This document shows, piece after piece, positions 25,745 to 32,803 of a stretch of DNA of 33,292 nucleotides. Location of the stretch: NCBI GenBank assembly GCA_904379015.1, contig CAJFHG010000033.1, forward strand, positions 1-33,292, given 5' to 3'. Every line of letters begins with the position of its first letter. The first letter of the stretch is position 1. The translations under genes and the position numbers were made by a program. This DNA comes from Candidatus Paralachnospira caecorum. Lineage in GTDB: Bacteria; Bacillota; Clostridia; Lachnospirales; Lachnospiraceae. The notes below the pieces were generated by a model. It saw only the letters and a list, made by a program, of their open reading frames with translations, was not told the DNA's origin and made no database searches.

Positions 25745-26421
25745 GATTTATCCACCTCGAATTTGTATCCCATTCCCCAGATGGTCTTGATATATTCGCC
25801 TTTATCCCCCAGCTTGCTGCGCAGCTTCTTCACATGTGTGTCAATGGTTCTCGCGTCTCCGAAATAATCATAATTCCAGACATGGTTCAGAATATTTTCC
25901 CTGGAAAGAGCAATGCCCTGGTTTTCCACAAAATAAGTAAGAAGCTCAAACTCCTTAAAGCTGAGCTCCACAGGCTTTCCGTCTACCGTTACCTGATGCG
26001 CCGCTTTATCCAGCCTGATGCCGCCCACTTCCACGCTGTCGGTCTTGACCGTCTTGCTTCTCCGCAGGATGGCCTCAACCCGCGCCACCAGGATCTTGGG
26101 ACTGAAGGGCTTGGAAATATACTCGTCCACTCCCAGTTCAAAACCAAGGAGCTCGTCCCGCTCCTCTCCCTTGGCCGTCAGCATGATGATCGGAACCTGA
26201 GAATACTGGCGGATAGTCCGCACCGCCTCATAACCGTCCATCTTCGGCATCATCACGTCCATGATGATCAGACTGATATCCTTGTCCGCGAAGAAAAGAT
26301 CAACCGCTTCTTCTCCGTCTCCCGCCTCCAGCACCGCAAAATCTTTTTTGGACAGGAAATCTTTCACCAGCTTCCGCATTCTGCTTTCATCATCCACCAC
26401 TAAAATCTTAAGTCTGTCCAT
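25741..26421 (-). CDS. OmpR/PhoB-family response regulator
   Basis: A 226-residue regulator with an N-terminal receiver (acidic pair DD10-11, phospho-acceptor Asp55 in LIIMDVMMPKMDGYEA, Lys in the SKPF motif near 104). The C-terminal winged helix has LSFKEFELLTYFVENQG, NHVWNYDYFGDARTIDTHV and GMGYKF. It is the partner of the kinase encoded directly downstream. Targets are unknown. The Cys/Gly-rich microprotein gene lies upstream on the same strand, separated by a strong hairpin, so regulation of that gene is possible but only inferred. Confidence 0.95.
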   Translation of the reverse strand: MDRLKILVVDDESRMRKLVKDFLSKKDFAVLEAGDGEEAVDLFFADKDISLIIMDVMMPKMDGYEAVRTIRQYSQVPIIMLTAKGEERDELLGFELGVDEYISKPFSPKILVARVEAILRRSKTVKTDSVEVGGIRLDKAAHQVTVDGKPVELSFKEFELLTYFVENQGIALSRENILNHVWNYDYFGDARTIDTHVKKLRSKLGDKGEYIKTIWGMGYKFEVDKS

Positions 26422-26482
26422 TTTATCAACCTGCTTTCTCCTGACATTCTTTTGATATGATCATAAAATACTCCTGTTCCTT

Positions 26483-26491
26483 ATTTTATCA
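26483..26491 (-). promoter_or_regulatory. Possible extended -10 for the two-component operon
   Basis: On the minus strand TGATAAAAT, a TGn-extended -10, lies about 62 bases before the response regulator start. No clear -35 is present. Confidence 0.35.
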
Positions 26492-26517
26492 GACACTCCT
26501 GCTTATTTCCATACTTT

Positions 26518-26536
26518 TTGCGCTGAATTCACGCAA
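26518..26536. promoter_or_regulatory. Imperfect dyad upstream of the response regulator gene
   Basis: TTGCG/CGCAA arms flank a TGAATTCA palindrome that is displaced by one extra base. It lies 25-50 bases upstream of the putative -10 and could be a regulator-binding site, perhaps for the response regulator itself. Confidence 0.3.
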
Positions 26537-26592
26537 GTTTCACAGAAAATCCCGCTGTTCATTCTATTTCAGCAGATCCGATCCATAAAGTT

Positions 26593-26632
26593 CAGGGGCA
26601 GGCGTGACTCACGCGAATCACGCCTGCCCCTG
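26593..26632 (-). terminator. 15-bp perfect hairpin after the Cys/Gly-rich microprotein gene
   Basis: A 15-bp stem (26593-26607 with 26618-26632) and a 10-base loop lie 57 bases beyond the microprotein stop. On the minus strand it is followed by AACTTTATGG, so the U tract is weak. An alternative pairing is possible because GCGTGA (26602-26607) can also pair with TCACGC at 26609-26614. Confidence 0.55.
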
Positions 26633-26688
26633 TTTGGAGCTATCGATTTCCCGACAGTCCTGTTTTCCTCATCCTGTACTGTATGAAA

Positions 26689-26919
26689 TCAGCAGCCGTT
26701 TCCGCAGATGCAGGAAAGAAGCAGGATCCAGATCAGGCATCCGCAGCTGTCTCCTCCGAAGCCGAAAGAACCGAAGCCGGAACCGCAGCCGTCGCCGCAG
26801 GAATTATTTCCGCAGCCTCCGCATACGCACAGAATCAGAAGCAGAAATAACAGGTTGTTGCCGCAGGAGCTGCCGCAGCCGTTTCCACATCCACAGTTTG
26901 TTGCAGCCAAGTCACTCAT
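26689..26919 (-). CDS. Small Cys/Gly-rich hydrophobic protein, function unknown
   Basis: A 76-residue protein with 14 cysteines and 19 glycines; no characterised family recognised. Two short hydrophobic stretches (about residues 23-33 and 62-72) each end in a similar motif (CVCGGC and CICGNGC), suggesting internal duplication. There is no classical signal peptide. The gene is supported by a GGAGGAAC ribosome site before ATG 26919, its own hairpin downstream and a promoter-like element upstream. The composition resembles short Cys/Gly-rich proteins annotated in Clostridia as chorion-class or coat-like proteins; a spore-surface, metal-binding or membrane peptide role are all possible. The plus-strand reading frame over the same bases has no comparable support. 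Confidence 0.7.
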   Translation of the reverse strand: MSDLAATNCGCGNGCGSSCGNNLLFLLLILCVCGGCGNNSCGDGCGSGFGSFGFGGDSCGCLIWILLLSCICGNGC

Positions 26920-26951
26920 ATCCTAAGTTCCTCCAATAATTGATTACAGTA

Positions 26952-26980
26952 TATGATATGAGGAGGAGCTTGCCCTTGTT
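26952..26980 (-). promoter_or_regulatory. Possible sigma-K-like promoter for the Cys/Gly-rich protein
   Basis: On the minus strand AACA (26977-26980), 16 bases, then CATATCATA (26952-26960). This fits the sporulation sigma-K pattern mACm / CATAnnnTA, and no good sigma-A -35 is present. The consensus is short, so chance occurrence is quite possible. Confidence 0.25.
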
Positions 26981-27020
26981 TCCCGCCGTCTGTTAATTTT
27001 TTTAAGTACAAAGCAACAGA

Positions 27021-27035
27021 TACTTGAAAAAAGTA
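27021..27035. promoter_or_regulatory. Candidate Lrp-type operator overlapping the -35
   Basis: TACTT-GAAAA-AAGTA is a 15-base palindrome covering the -35 of the lrp-like gene; a third AAGTA half-site lies at 27004-27008. Lrp-family proteins often autoregulate through AT-rich 15-base dyads. Confidence 0.4.
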
Positions 27036-27052
27036 AGCCGACCCCCTATAAT
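27024..27052 (+). promoter_or_regulatory. Promoter of the Lrp-family regulator and DUF5662-like gene
   Basis: TTGAAA (27024-27029), a 17-base spacer and TATAAT (27047-27052) form a near-consensus sigma-A promoter with a leader of about 55 bases. Confidence 0.7.
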
Positions 27053-27115
27053 AGAGTGTGAAAATCAGAAGCATCGCAAATGATATCATAAGGAGCTACT
27101 TCAGGGGGTTTTACG

Positions 27116-27589
27116 ATGGACCATATAGACAGACAAATTGTGAATATCCTTCAGAAAAACGCGCGGACACCGCTGAAGGTGATCGCGGAGAAAGCATACC
27201 TCTCTTCCCCCGCCGTGTCAGCCCGGATCGAACGGTTGGAAAAGGCCGGGATCATCACCGGCTATTCCGCTTCCGTCAACACGGAAAAGCTGGGGTATCA
27301 TATAACGGCCTTCATCAATCTGGAGGTTCAGCCCAAGCAAAAGCCCCAGTTTTACGCTTACATCGACGCCTGTCCCAATGTGCTGGAATGCAGCTGCGTC
27401 ACCGGTCAGTTCTCCATGCTGATCAAAGTCGCTTTCAAAAGCACGGTGGATCTGGACCAGTTTATCGGCAGGCTCCAGGACTACGGCAGGACCAGCACCC
27501 AGATCGTCTTCTCCACGCCGGTGGGGCCCAGGGGCATTCAGGTGGCCGCCGAAGAGGAAAACAGACATACAGGAGGCAGCGGGCAGTGA
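27116..27589 (+). CDS. Lrp/AsnC-family transcriptional regulator
   Basis: A 157-residue regulator. The N-terminal helix-turn-helix (about residues 3-55) has DRQIVNILQKNARTPLKVIA and SSPAVSARIERLEKAGII. The C-terminal RAM (AsnC ligand-binding) domain has GYHITAFINLEV, VLECSCVTGQFSMLIKV and STPVGPRGI. Such proteins sense amino acids and control their metabolism. The effector here is unknown. ATG at 27116 follows AGGGGG. It shares a GTGA overlap with the next gene and is divergent from the Cys/Gly-rich protein gene, whose promoter region it could also control. Confidence 0.93.
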   Translation: MDHIDRQIVNILQKNARTPLKVIAEKAYLSSPAVSARIERLEKAGIITGYSASVNTEKLGYHITAFINLEVQPKQKPQFYAYIDACPNVLECSCVTGQFSMLIKVAFKSTVDLDQFIGRLQDYGRTSTQIVFSTPVGPRGIQVAAEEENRHTGGSGQ

Positions 27590-28122
27590 AAGCGTGGGAA
27601 CATCTGAAAACGATCACTCATCATAAATATCTGGTTATGAAGGGCTGCTTTGCCATCGGTCTTTACAGGCAGGGGCTTCTCCATGATCTTTCCAAATATT
27701 CGCCCTCCGAATTTTTCATCGGCTGCCGCTACTACCAGGGAAACCGGAGTCCCAACGCGGCGGAGCGGGAAGCCAAGGGCTATTCCTCTGCCTGGCTCCA
27801 CCATAAGGGCAGAAACAAACATCATTTTGAATACTGGATCGACATTGACATGGATAAAGGATTTCAGATGGCAGGCATGAAAATGCCGGTCAGATATGTG
27901 CTGGAAATGTTCATGGACAGGATCGCCGCCTCCAAGACCTACAAAAAGGACACCTATACGGACAGGAGTCCCCTCGAATACTATGAGCGCGGCAAGCATG
28001 TGATGGTCATCCATCCCAAAACCAGAAAACAGCTGGAATTTCTTCTGAAAAAGCTGGCAAGGGACGGGGAGGAAGAGACGTTCCGCTATATCCGGACGGT
28101 CATCATGCACAAATCATCATAA
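27586..28122 (+). CDS. DUF5662-like protein, function unknown
   Basis: A 178-residue protein resembling the DUF5662 family of Firmicutes. The start is a GTG at 27586 overlapping the regulator stop (GTGA), with AGGAGG nine bases upstream; an ORF read further upstream is only a shadow of the regulator gene. Conserved-looking blocks are WEHLKTITHHKYLVMKGC, GLLHDLSKYSPSEF, AWLHHKGRNKHHFEYW, and a C-terminal HVMVIHPKTRKQLEFLL. The many histidines and the HDLSK motif suggest a metal-binding, HD-domain-like helical fold, but no activity is known. Coupling to an Lrp-type regulator suggests a role linked to amino-acid status. Confidence 0.8.
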   Translation: MKAWEHLKTITHHKYLVMKGCFAIGLYRQGLLHDLSKYSPSEFFIGCRYYQGNRSPNAAEREAKGYSSAWLHHKGRNKHHFEYWIDIDMDKGFQMAGMKMPVRYVLEMFMDRIAASKTYKKDTYTDRSPLEYYERGKHVMVIHPKTRKQLEFLLKKLARDGEEETFRYIRTVIMHKSS

Positions 28123-28166
28123 AATCCGATCCCGTTCATCTCATAATGGATTTCCAGTCCGATTCA

Positions 28167-28190
28167 GGGACTGCCTCAGCCGGCAGTCCC
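28167..28190. terminator. Hairpin at the convergent DUF5662-like / foldase gene ends
   Basis: GGGACTGCC (28167-28175) pairs with GGCAGTCCC (28182-28190) around a 6-base loop that contains the foldase stop codon. There is no U tract on the minus strand; on the plus strand AAAATATTGT follows. It may end both transcripts, but weakly. Confidence 0.35.
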
Positions 28191-29165
28191 AAAATATTGT
28201 CCGTACACTTCATAAAAATCTGTCCCGGGTACTCCAAAGTTTTCCCGGTAATCGATCTGATCCCAGGCTTTTTCATTATACCGGGCCGCCACTGTATCCA
28301 CGAACCGGTCATAATATTCATGGAAGCAGTCTTCCTTCTGCTGTCTGGCGATTTCTTTTTTATTCTCCGCCGTCTCCTCTTCTTCATAATTGCTGACGCA
28401 TTTGATCACATGGAACCCCTGCTGTGTCTCAACCACACCGCTGATCTGCCCGCTGCTGAGGCTGAAGGCCGCCTCCTCAAAGCTGCTTTCCGATTCGCCT
28501 CTGGCCAGCCGGAGTTCAAACTCCTCCCCCTCATTGAATTCCCCCGCCAGCACGGCAAAATCCGCCCCGCTCTGGGCCGCCTGCCAGACAGCCGCCGCTT
28601 CGTTCCATCTTGCCGTCTTTTCTTCCTCCGTCAGGCCTTCGGTGCTCAGGAAAATCTGCTGCACCACGATCACCCGCGCCTGATCCTCGCTGATCTCCCC
28701 GGACACGTCCGCTGTCAGATGCCGCATCAGCTTATCTGCCGTATAATAATCCCGAAAAGCCGCCTCCACGTCCTCATACCCGATCCCGGCTGCCTCCGCT
28801 TCATCGGAAATCCCGGCCAGATAAAGCTCCGCGGCCCGGGCGACCGCCGCTTCTTCCTCTTCTGTCAGGACCACCTCATACTGCTCCGCCATCAGGACCA
28901 TGCATTTCAGCTTTGCCAGAAAATCCTGGAGATTGTCCTTCATATAATCGGCAAAGGTCGTGTCTCTCACCTTTACGTCCCAGATGCCGCTTCCATAAGC
29001 CGTCTCATACTTCTGCTTCTGACTCATCAGAAACACCAGCGCCTCCTGCCGGGTGCACACCTGATCCCCCAGCTTAAAAAGCTCCTGTCCGCCCAGTCTT
29101 TCGCCGCAGCCGGCCGCGGACAGGAGGAGCAGGCAGGCCAAAAACAGAAAAAACCGTTTTTTCAC
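28176..29165 (-). CDS. PpiC/PrsA-like peptidyl-prolyl isomerase lipoprotein
   Basis: A 329-residue extracytoplasmic foldase. It starts at a GTG (29165) with GGGAGG upstream; the signal peptide KKRFFLFLACLLLLSAAGC ends in a lipobox with Cys20 as the lipidated residue. A SurA-N-like chaperone region follows, then a parvulin domain (about 185-285) with QIFLSTEGLTEEEK, FAVLAGEFNEGEE, FSLSSGQISGVVETQQG and FHVIKC. The C-terminal tail is helical and charged. It should sit on the outer face of the membrane and help fold secreted proteins, possibly including the large surface protein in this window (inference). It is the last gene of the rsgA operon. Confidence 0.9.
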   Translation of the reverse strand: MKKRFFLFLACLLLLSAAGCGERLGGQELFKLGDQVCTRQEALVFLMSQKQKYETAYGSGIWDVKVRDTTFADYMKDNLQDFLAKLKCMVLMAEQYEVVLTEEEEAAVARAAELYLAGISDEAEAAGIGYEDVEAAFRDYYTADKLMRHLTADVSGEISEDQARVIVVQQIFLSTEGLTEEEKTARWNEAAAVWQAAQSGADFAVLAGEFNEGEEFELRLARGESESSFEEAAFSLSSGQISGVVETQQGFHVIKCVSNYEEEETAENKKEIARQQKEDCFHEYYDRFVDTVAARYNEKAWDQIDYRENFGVPGTDFYEVYGQYFGTAG

Positions 29166-29194
29166 ACTGCGTCCTCCCTTCACAATTTTCCCCC

Positions 29195-29992
29195 TCAGCA
29201 TGCTTCCAGAACTGCCCGGAAGACCTTGAGCGCTCCGCCGTTCACATTGGTATCTGTCACATAACGGGCCGCCCGCTTCACCTCCGGAAGGGCATTCCCC
29301 ACAGCATAGCTGTGGACGGCGGCCCCGAGAAGCTCCAGATCATTCTGCTGATCGCCGAGGGCAAGGGTTTCCTCCGGCGCAATCCCCAGATGCGCCTGAA
29401 GCTTCCGAAGGGCCGTTCCTTTATTGACTCCCTTTTTGTAAACATCCAGCCACATGCAGCCGGCCGTTGCGGCCGATACCTGTCCGCCCCATTTTTCAAT
29501 GAAAGGACGGAAGGTGCGGGCAGCGTCCTGTTTTCTGTCATACACGCTGAGCTTCACGCAGGACGAACTGACGCGGGTCAGATCCGGCACCTCTTCAATA
29601 TTTTCCCGGTATCCTTCCCTGAGCCATTTTAACACATCTTTCTCCTCTGAGTCAGAATACATGACATCTTTGTCTGTCAGGAAAGGGATGGCTGTCCCGT
29701 ATCCTCTGGCCTCCTCTATGAGTACCTTCAGAAGTTCCGGGTCCACGCTCTCCGTGAACATCATGTCCCGGTACCGTCCCGTCAGCGTTCCGTTGCACGC
29801 CGCGTAATAAATTTTCTCCTTAATGGGCGCAAACAGCCGCTCCAGGCTGATCAGAGAACGGCCGCTGGCCGCCACAAACAGGATTCCCCTGTCGATCAGC
29901 GCCTCTATAGTCTCCACCATTCCGTCAGGCAGCGTGCTGGCCCCGTCTTCCACCAGCGTTCCGTCAATGTCCGTGGCAATCAGTTTGATCAT
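29195..29992 (-). CDS. HAD-superfamily (Cof-type) sugar-phosphate phosphatase
   Basis: A 265-residue Cof/YidA-like phosphatase. Motif I is ATDIDGTLV (nucleophile Asp), motif II AASGR, and motifs III/IV NKGTALRKL and ALGDQQNDLELLG. The C2 cap domain lies in the middle. The substrate cannot be told from sequence; relatives act on sugar phosphates, FMN or PLP. ATG at 29992 has AAAGGGGA upstream, and the gene overlaps the end of maf by 29 bases. A role near the PLP-salvage kinase in the same operon is conceivable but untested. Confidence 0.92.
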   Translation of the reverse strand: MIKLIATDIDGTLVEDGASTLPDGMVETIEALIDRGILFVAASGRSLISLERLFAPIKEKIYYAACNGTLTGRYRDMMFTESVDPELLKVLIEEARGYGTAIPFLTDKDVMYSDSEEKDVLKWLREGYRENIEEVPDLTRVSSSCVKLSVYDRKQDAARTFRPFIEKWGGQVSAATAGCMWLDVYKKGVNKGTALRKLQAHLGIAPEETLALGDQQNDLELLGAAVHSYAVGNALPEVKRAARYVTDTNVNGGALKVFRAVLEAC

Positions 29993-30557
29993 AGTGTTCC
30001 CCTTTCAGATATCCGTAAAGTCTTGAAACCGGAAGTCCCACCACATTCTGGTAGTCTCCCTCGATTCCCGCTACATAGACGGCAAACCTGCCCTGGATCC
30101 CGTAGGCGCCCGCCTTGTCCATAGGTTCCCCTGTGGCGATGTAGGCCCTGATCTCCTCGTCAGACATGGGAAGGACATGGACCGCCGTCCGTTCCGCGAA
30201 GGTCACAGGCGCCGTTCCGCTGTTCTTCTTCAGGATCGTCACGCCTGTATACACCGCATGATCCCGTCCCTGCAGCATGCGCAGCATCCGGAAGGCGTCT
30301 GCCTCATCCGCCGGCTTTCCCAGGATCCTTCCCTCCAGGGCCACCACCGTATCGGCCCCGATGACCGTGTCTCCGTCCTCTGCCCGCAGAAGGACTGCCT
30401 CCGCCTTCTGTCTGGAAAGCTCCGAAACGGCCCGGGCCGGATCCTCCGTGGAAATGATCTCTTCTCCGTTTCCCGCCATGACCGTAAAGGGAAGCCCTGT
30501 CAGTGAAAGCAGCTCTCTCCGTCTGGGAGAGGCTGACGCAAGTATCAGTTTTCCCAT
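29964..30557 (-). CDS. maf: Maf-family nucleoside triphosphate pyrophosphatase
   Basis: A 197-residue Maf protein that hydrolyses non-canonical or modified dTTP/UTP-type nucleotides. It has LASASPRRRELLSLTG (phosphate-binding), the catalytic Asp in GADTVVALEGRILGKP, and the C-terminal DKAGAYGIQGRFAVYVAGI and DYQNVVGLPV. The length is typical. It lies 61 bases after the pyridoxamine kinase-like gene and overlaps the HAD phosphatase gene, so it is operonic. Maf is often placed near cell-division genes, but not here. Confidence 0.95.
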   Translation of the reverse strand: MGKLILASASPRRRELLSLTGLPFTVMAGNGEEIISTEDPARAVSELSRQKAEAVLLRAEDGDTVIGADTVVALEGRILGKPADEADAFRMLRMLQGRDHAVYTGVTILKKNSGTAPVTFAERTAVHVLPMSDEEIRAYIATGEPMDKAGAYGIQGRFAVYVAGIEGDYQNVVGLPVSRLYGYLKGEHYDQTDCHGH

Positions 30558-30618
30558 TTTATTTTGTTCTCCCTTATCTCAGATTTCATTCACCGCCGGA
30601 CAGCGGTTCATCCTTCTT

Positions 30619-31455
30619 CTATTTCAGCGTCCGCAGAAGTTCTTCAAAGCACACGCCGTCCTCCCGGGGAATTCCCCGCTCTTCAGAAAGGAGAATGCTT
30701 TTTTTCACAAAAGCAGAGGCTTTTTTCACAGAATCGGCAAAGGGCACTCCGTTGACCGCGTCCGCGGCGATGATCGACGAGAACACGTCTCCCGTGCCGC
30801 ACCGTTCCGTGCCGACCCTGTGGCTCCTGAGCACCCGCGGCTTTTCGCCCTTCTCGCAGACCAGATTGGCCACAAAGTCTCCCTGGCGGATTCCGGTGAC
30901 CACCACCTTGTCCGGCCCCATTTCCTGGATTTTTTCCGCCATATCCGCGATCCGCTTTACCGGCCAGTGGCCTTCCTCATACACGGTATCCGTGAGAATG
31001 CAGGCCTCTGTGAGATTGGGCGTCAGAATATCCGCGTACTCTGCCAGCCGCTTCATCTCCCGGCACATGTCATCTGTATAAGTGGCGTAGGGCCGCCCCC
31101 AGTCTCCCATGACCGGGTCCACGATCACTCTGGTCCTGTCCGTCCGGAAATCCTGTATGAACTTCCTGACGATGTCGATCTGCTCCCCGGATCCCAGAAA
31201 ACCGGAATAAATCCCCTCAAATTCCAGCCCCAGCTTCTTCCATTTGCTGATATAGGCAGGCATCTTATCCGTGTAATCGTCAAAAAAATAATCCGGATAC
31301 GCCGTGTGATTGGAAAAAATGGAAGTGGGGACCGGACAGCACTGAATTCCCATGACGGAAATGATCGGCATGGCCACCGTGATCGAACACCGGCCGAATC
31401 CGGATATATCGTTGATCACAGCCATTTTTTTCTGATTGTTATGGGCGTTTTCCAT
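30619..31455 (-). CDS. pdxY: Pyridoxamine/pyridoxal kinase (PdxY-like)
   Basis: A 278-residue ribokinase-fold enzyme that phosphorylates pyridoxal, pyridoxamine or pyridoxine in vitamin B6 salvage. Seen are KKMAVINDISGFGRCSI at the start, PVPTSIFSNHTAYP, ILTPNLTEACILT, and the catalytic anion hole GTERCGTGDVFSS. ATG at 31455 (AAGGGGAG upstream) is chosen; a longer in-frame read runs back into thiN without a ribosome site. Its product PLP is the cofactor of the two aminotransferases in this window, though these are not co-transcribed. Distinguishing PdxY from PdxK activity needs assays. Confidence 0.9.
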   Translation of the reverse strand: MENAHNNQKKMAVINDISGFGRCSITVAMPIISVMGIQCCPVPTSIFSNHTAYPDYFFDDYTDKMPAYISKWKKLGLEFEGIYSGFLGSGEQIDIVRKFIQDFRTDRTRVIVDPVMGDWGRPYATYTDDMCREMKRLAEYADILTPNLTEACILTDTVYEEGHWPVKRIADMAEKIQEMGPDKVVVTGIRQGDFVANLVCEKGEKPRVLRSHRVGTERCGTGDVFSSIIAADAVNGVPFADSVKKASAFVKKSILLSEERGIPREDGVCFEELLRTLK

Positions 31456-31477
31456 GGTTTCGTTCTCCCCTTTCCCG

Positions 31478-32128
31478 TCAGTCTCCGGACTCGATGCAGA
31501 TGAGGATCCCCTCTTCCAGACTGACCTGCGCCTGGTCCTCGCTGAGCTCATTGCTGATCCCCAGACTGCAGCCCTGCCGGAGCACACTGTTTTCCAGGGG
31601 ATACCGGAATCCTCTGAGGGTCAGTCCCCGCACTTCCTCGGTAAAAGGAATGAAGGAAACATACGTCCCATAAACCTCTCCCTTTCGGAACGTCTTCCCG
31701 TGATCCAGAAGACAGACACGGTTGTAGCGGTCCACGATCTCACAGGGGATCCCCCGGTCCAGGGCATGCTTCATGACCTGGAGATTTCCCAGGGCATGAT
31801 CGAAACGCCGCCCCAGGGCTCCCAGGATCGCGATCCGCTCCACTCCGGGCAGAGAAAGGGCATACAGAAGCGCCAGTTCTGTATCTGTACAGTCCTTTTC
31901 CGGATTATGGGCCTCAAAATGGACGTTCCTGCCTTTGTACTCCTCCAGAAGCGCCCTGTCCACCGTATCAAAATCTCCCACGACGCAATCCGGCGAAAGC
32001 CCCAGCCGTTTTACCGCCTCCAGGCCGCCGTCCACCGCGATCACACAGGAGACCTCATAAGTCTTTAAAAATCCGGCGGCAGACGCGTCATCCACGTCCC
32101 CGCCGGTCACGATCAGTACCTGTTTCAT
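31478..32128 (-). CDS. thiN: Thiamine pyrophosphokinase
   Basis: A 216-residue enzyme converting thiamine to thiamine diphosphate with ATP. The family signature is VIAVDGGLEAVKRLGLSPDC followed by VVGDFDTVD. Further motifs are EKDCTDTELAL, ILGALGRRFDHALGN, and the C-terminal LTLRGFRYPLEN and GCSLGISNEL. The ATG overlaps the rpe stop (ATGA). The rsgA-rpe-thiN order is a well-known Firmicutes arrangement. Confidence 0.96.
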   Translation of the reverse strand: MKQVLIVTGGDVDDASAAGFLKTYEVSCVIAVDGGLEAVKRLGLSPDCVVGDFDTVDRALLEEYKGRNVHFEAHNPEKDCTDTELALLYALSLPGVERIAILGALGRRFDHALGNLQVMKHALDRGIPCEIVDRYNRVCLLDHGKTFRKGEVYGTYVSFIPFTEEVRGLTLRGFRYPLENSVLRQGCSLGISNELSEDQAQVSLEEGILICIESGD

Positions 32129-32790
32129 TCTTTTCCGACCTCTGCAAACACATCCATAAACGCTTTTGTATTGGCAGTGATGTCGCCGGCAAAAACAGCC
32201 GAGCCGCCCACCAGCACGTTGGCCCCGGAAGCGATTACTTCTTTCGCGTTGGAGGCCTTGATGCCGCCGTCCACTTCAATATCAATGGAAAGCCCTCTGT
32301 CCTTCATGATCGTTCTCAGGTCACTGACCTTCTTCAGGCAGTAGGGAATCAGCTTCTGCCCGCCGAAGCCCGGATTCACCGTCATGATCAGAACCATATC
32401 CAGCCCGTCCAGCACATAATCCAGAGCCGAAAGCGGCGTCGCCGGATTCAGCGCCACGCAGGCTTTCACTCCGGCGTTCCGGATCTGCTGGATCACCCGG
32501 TCCAGATGAGTGCACGCCTCAGCGTGGACGGTGATGATGTCCGCCCCTGCCTTCGCAAAGGCTTCAATATAACGGCCCGGATCCTCGATCATCAGATGCA
32601 CGTCGAATACTTTGTCCGTACAGTTCCTGATGGTTTCGATCACCGGCATTCCGAAAGAAATCTGAGGAACGAACATCCCGTCCATCACATCCAGATGGAT
32701 ATATTCCGCTCCTGCCTTCACTGTTTCTTCTATCTGTCCGCCCAGCTTCGTAAAATCCGCAGCCAGGATGGAAGGTGCCAGAATCAACAT
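32125..32790 (-). CDS. rpe: Ribulose-phosphate 3-epimerase
   Basis: A 221-residue TIM-barrel enzyme interconverting ribulose 5-phosphate and xylulose 5-phosphate. It has LAPSILAADFTKLGGQI, the metal-site HLDVMDGMFVPQISFG (His, Asp), FDVHLMIEDP, VNPGFGGQKL and IEVDGGIKASNAKEV, which make the assignment secure. ATG at 32790 follows AAGGGGG. It lies 13 bases after rsgA and overlaps thiN by four bases. Confidence 0.98.
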   Translation of the reverse strand: MLILAPSILAADFTKLGGQIEETVKAGAEYIHLDVMDGMFVPQISFGMPVIETIRNCTDKVFDVHLMIEDPGRYIEAFAKAGADIITVHAEACTHLDRVIQQIRNAGVKACVALNPATPLSALDYVLDGLDMVLIMTVNPGFGGQKLIPYCLKKVSDLRTIMKDRGLSIDIEVDGGIKASNAKEVIASGANVLVGGSAVFAGDITANTKAFMDVFAEVGKE

Positions 32791-32803
32791 CTTCTAATCC
32801 CCC

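Noticed and set aside
26708-26926. Pro/Arg-rich plus-strand frame over the microprotein gene
   Set aside because: No ribosome site or promoter in the right place; its composition is the complement of Gly/Cys codons.
27058-27585. Upstream extension of the DUF5662-like frame to position 27058
   Set aside because: This part is a shadow frame of the Lrp-type regulator. The family sequence begins at the GTG 27586, which has its own AGGAGG.
31456-31587. N-terminal extension of the pyridoxamine kinase into thiN
   Set aside because: Arg/Ser-rich, overlaps thiN codons, no ribosome site; the ATG at 31455 has one.
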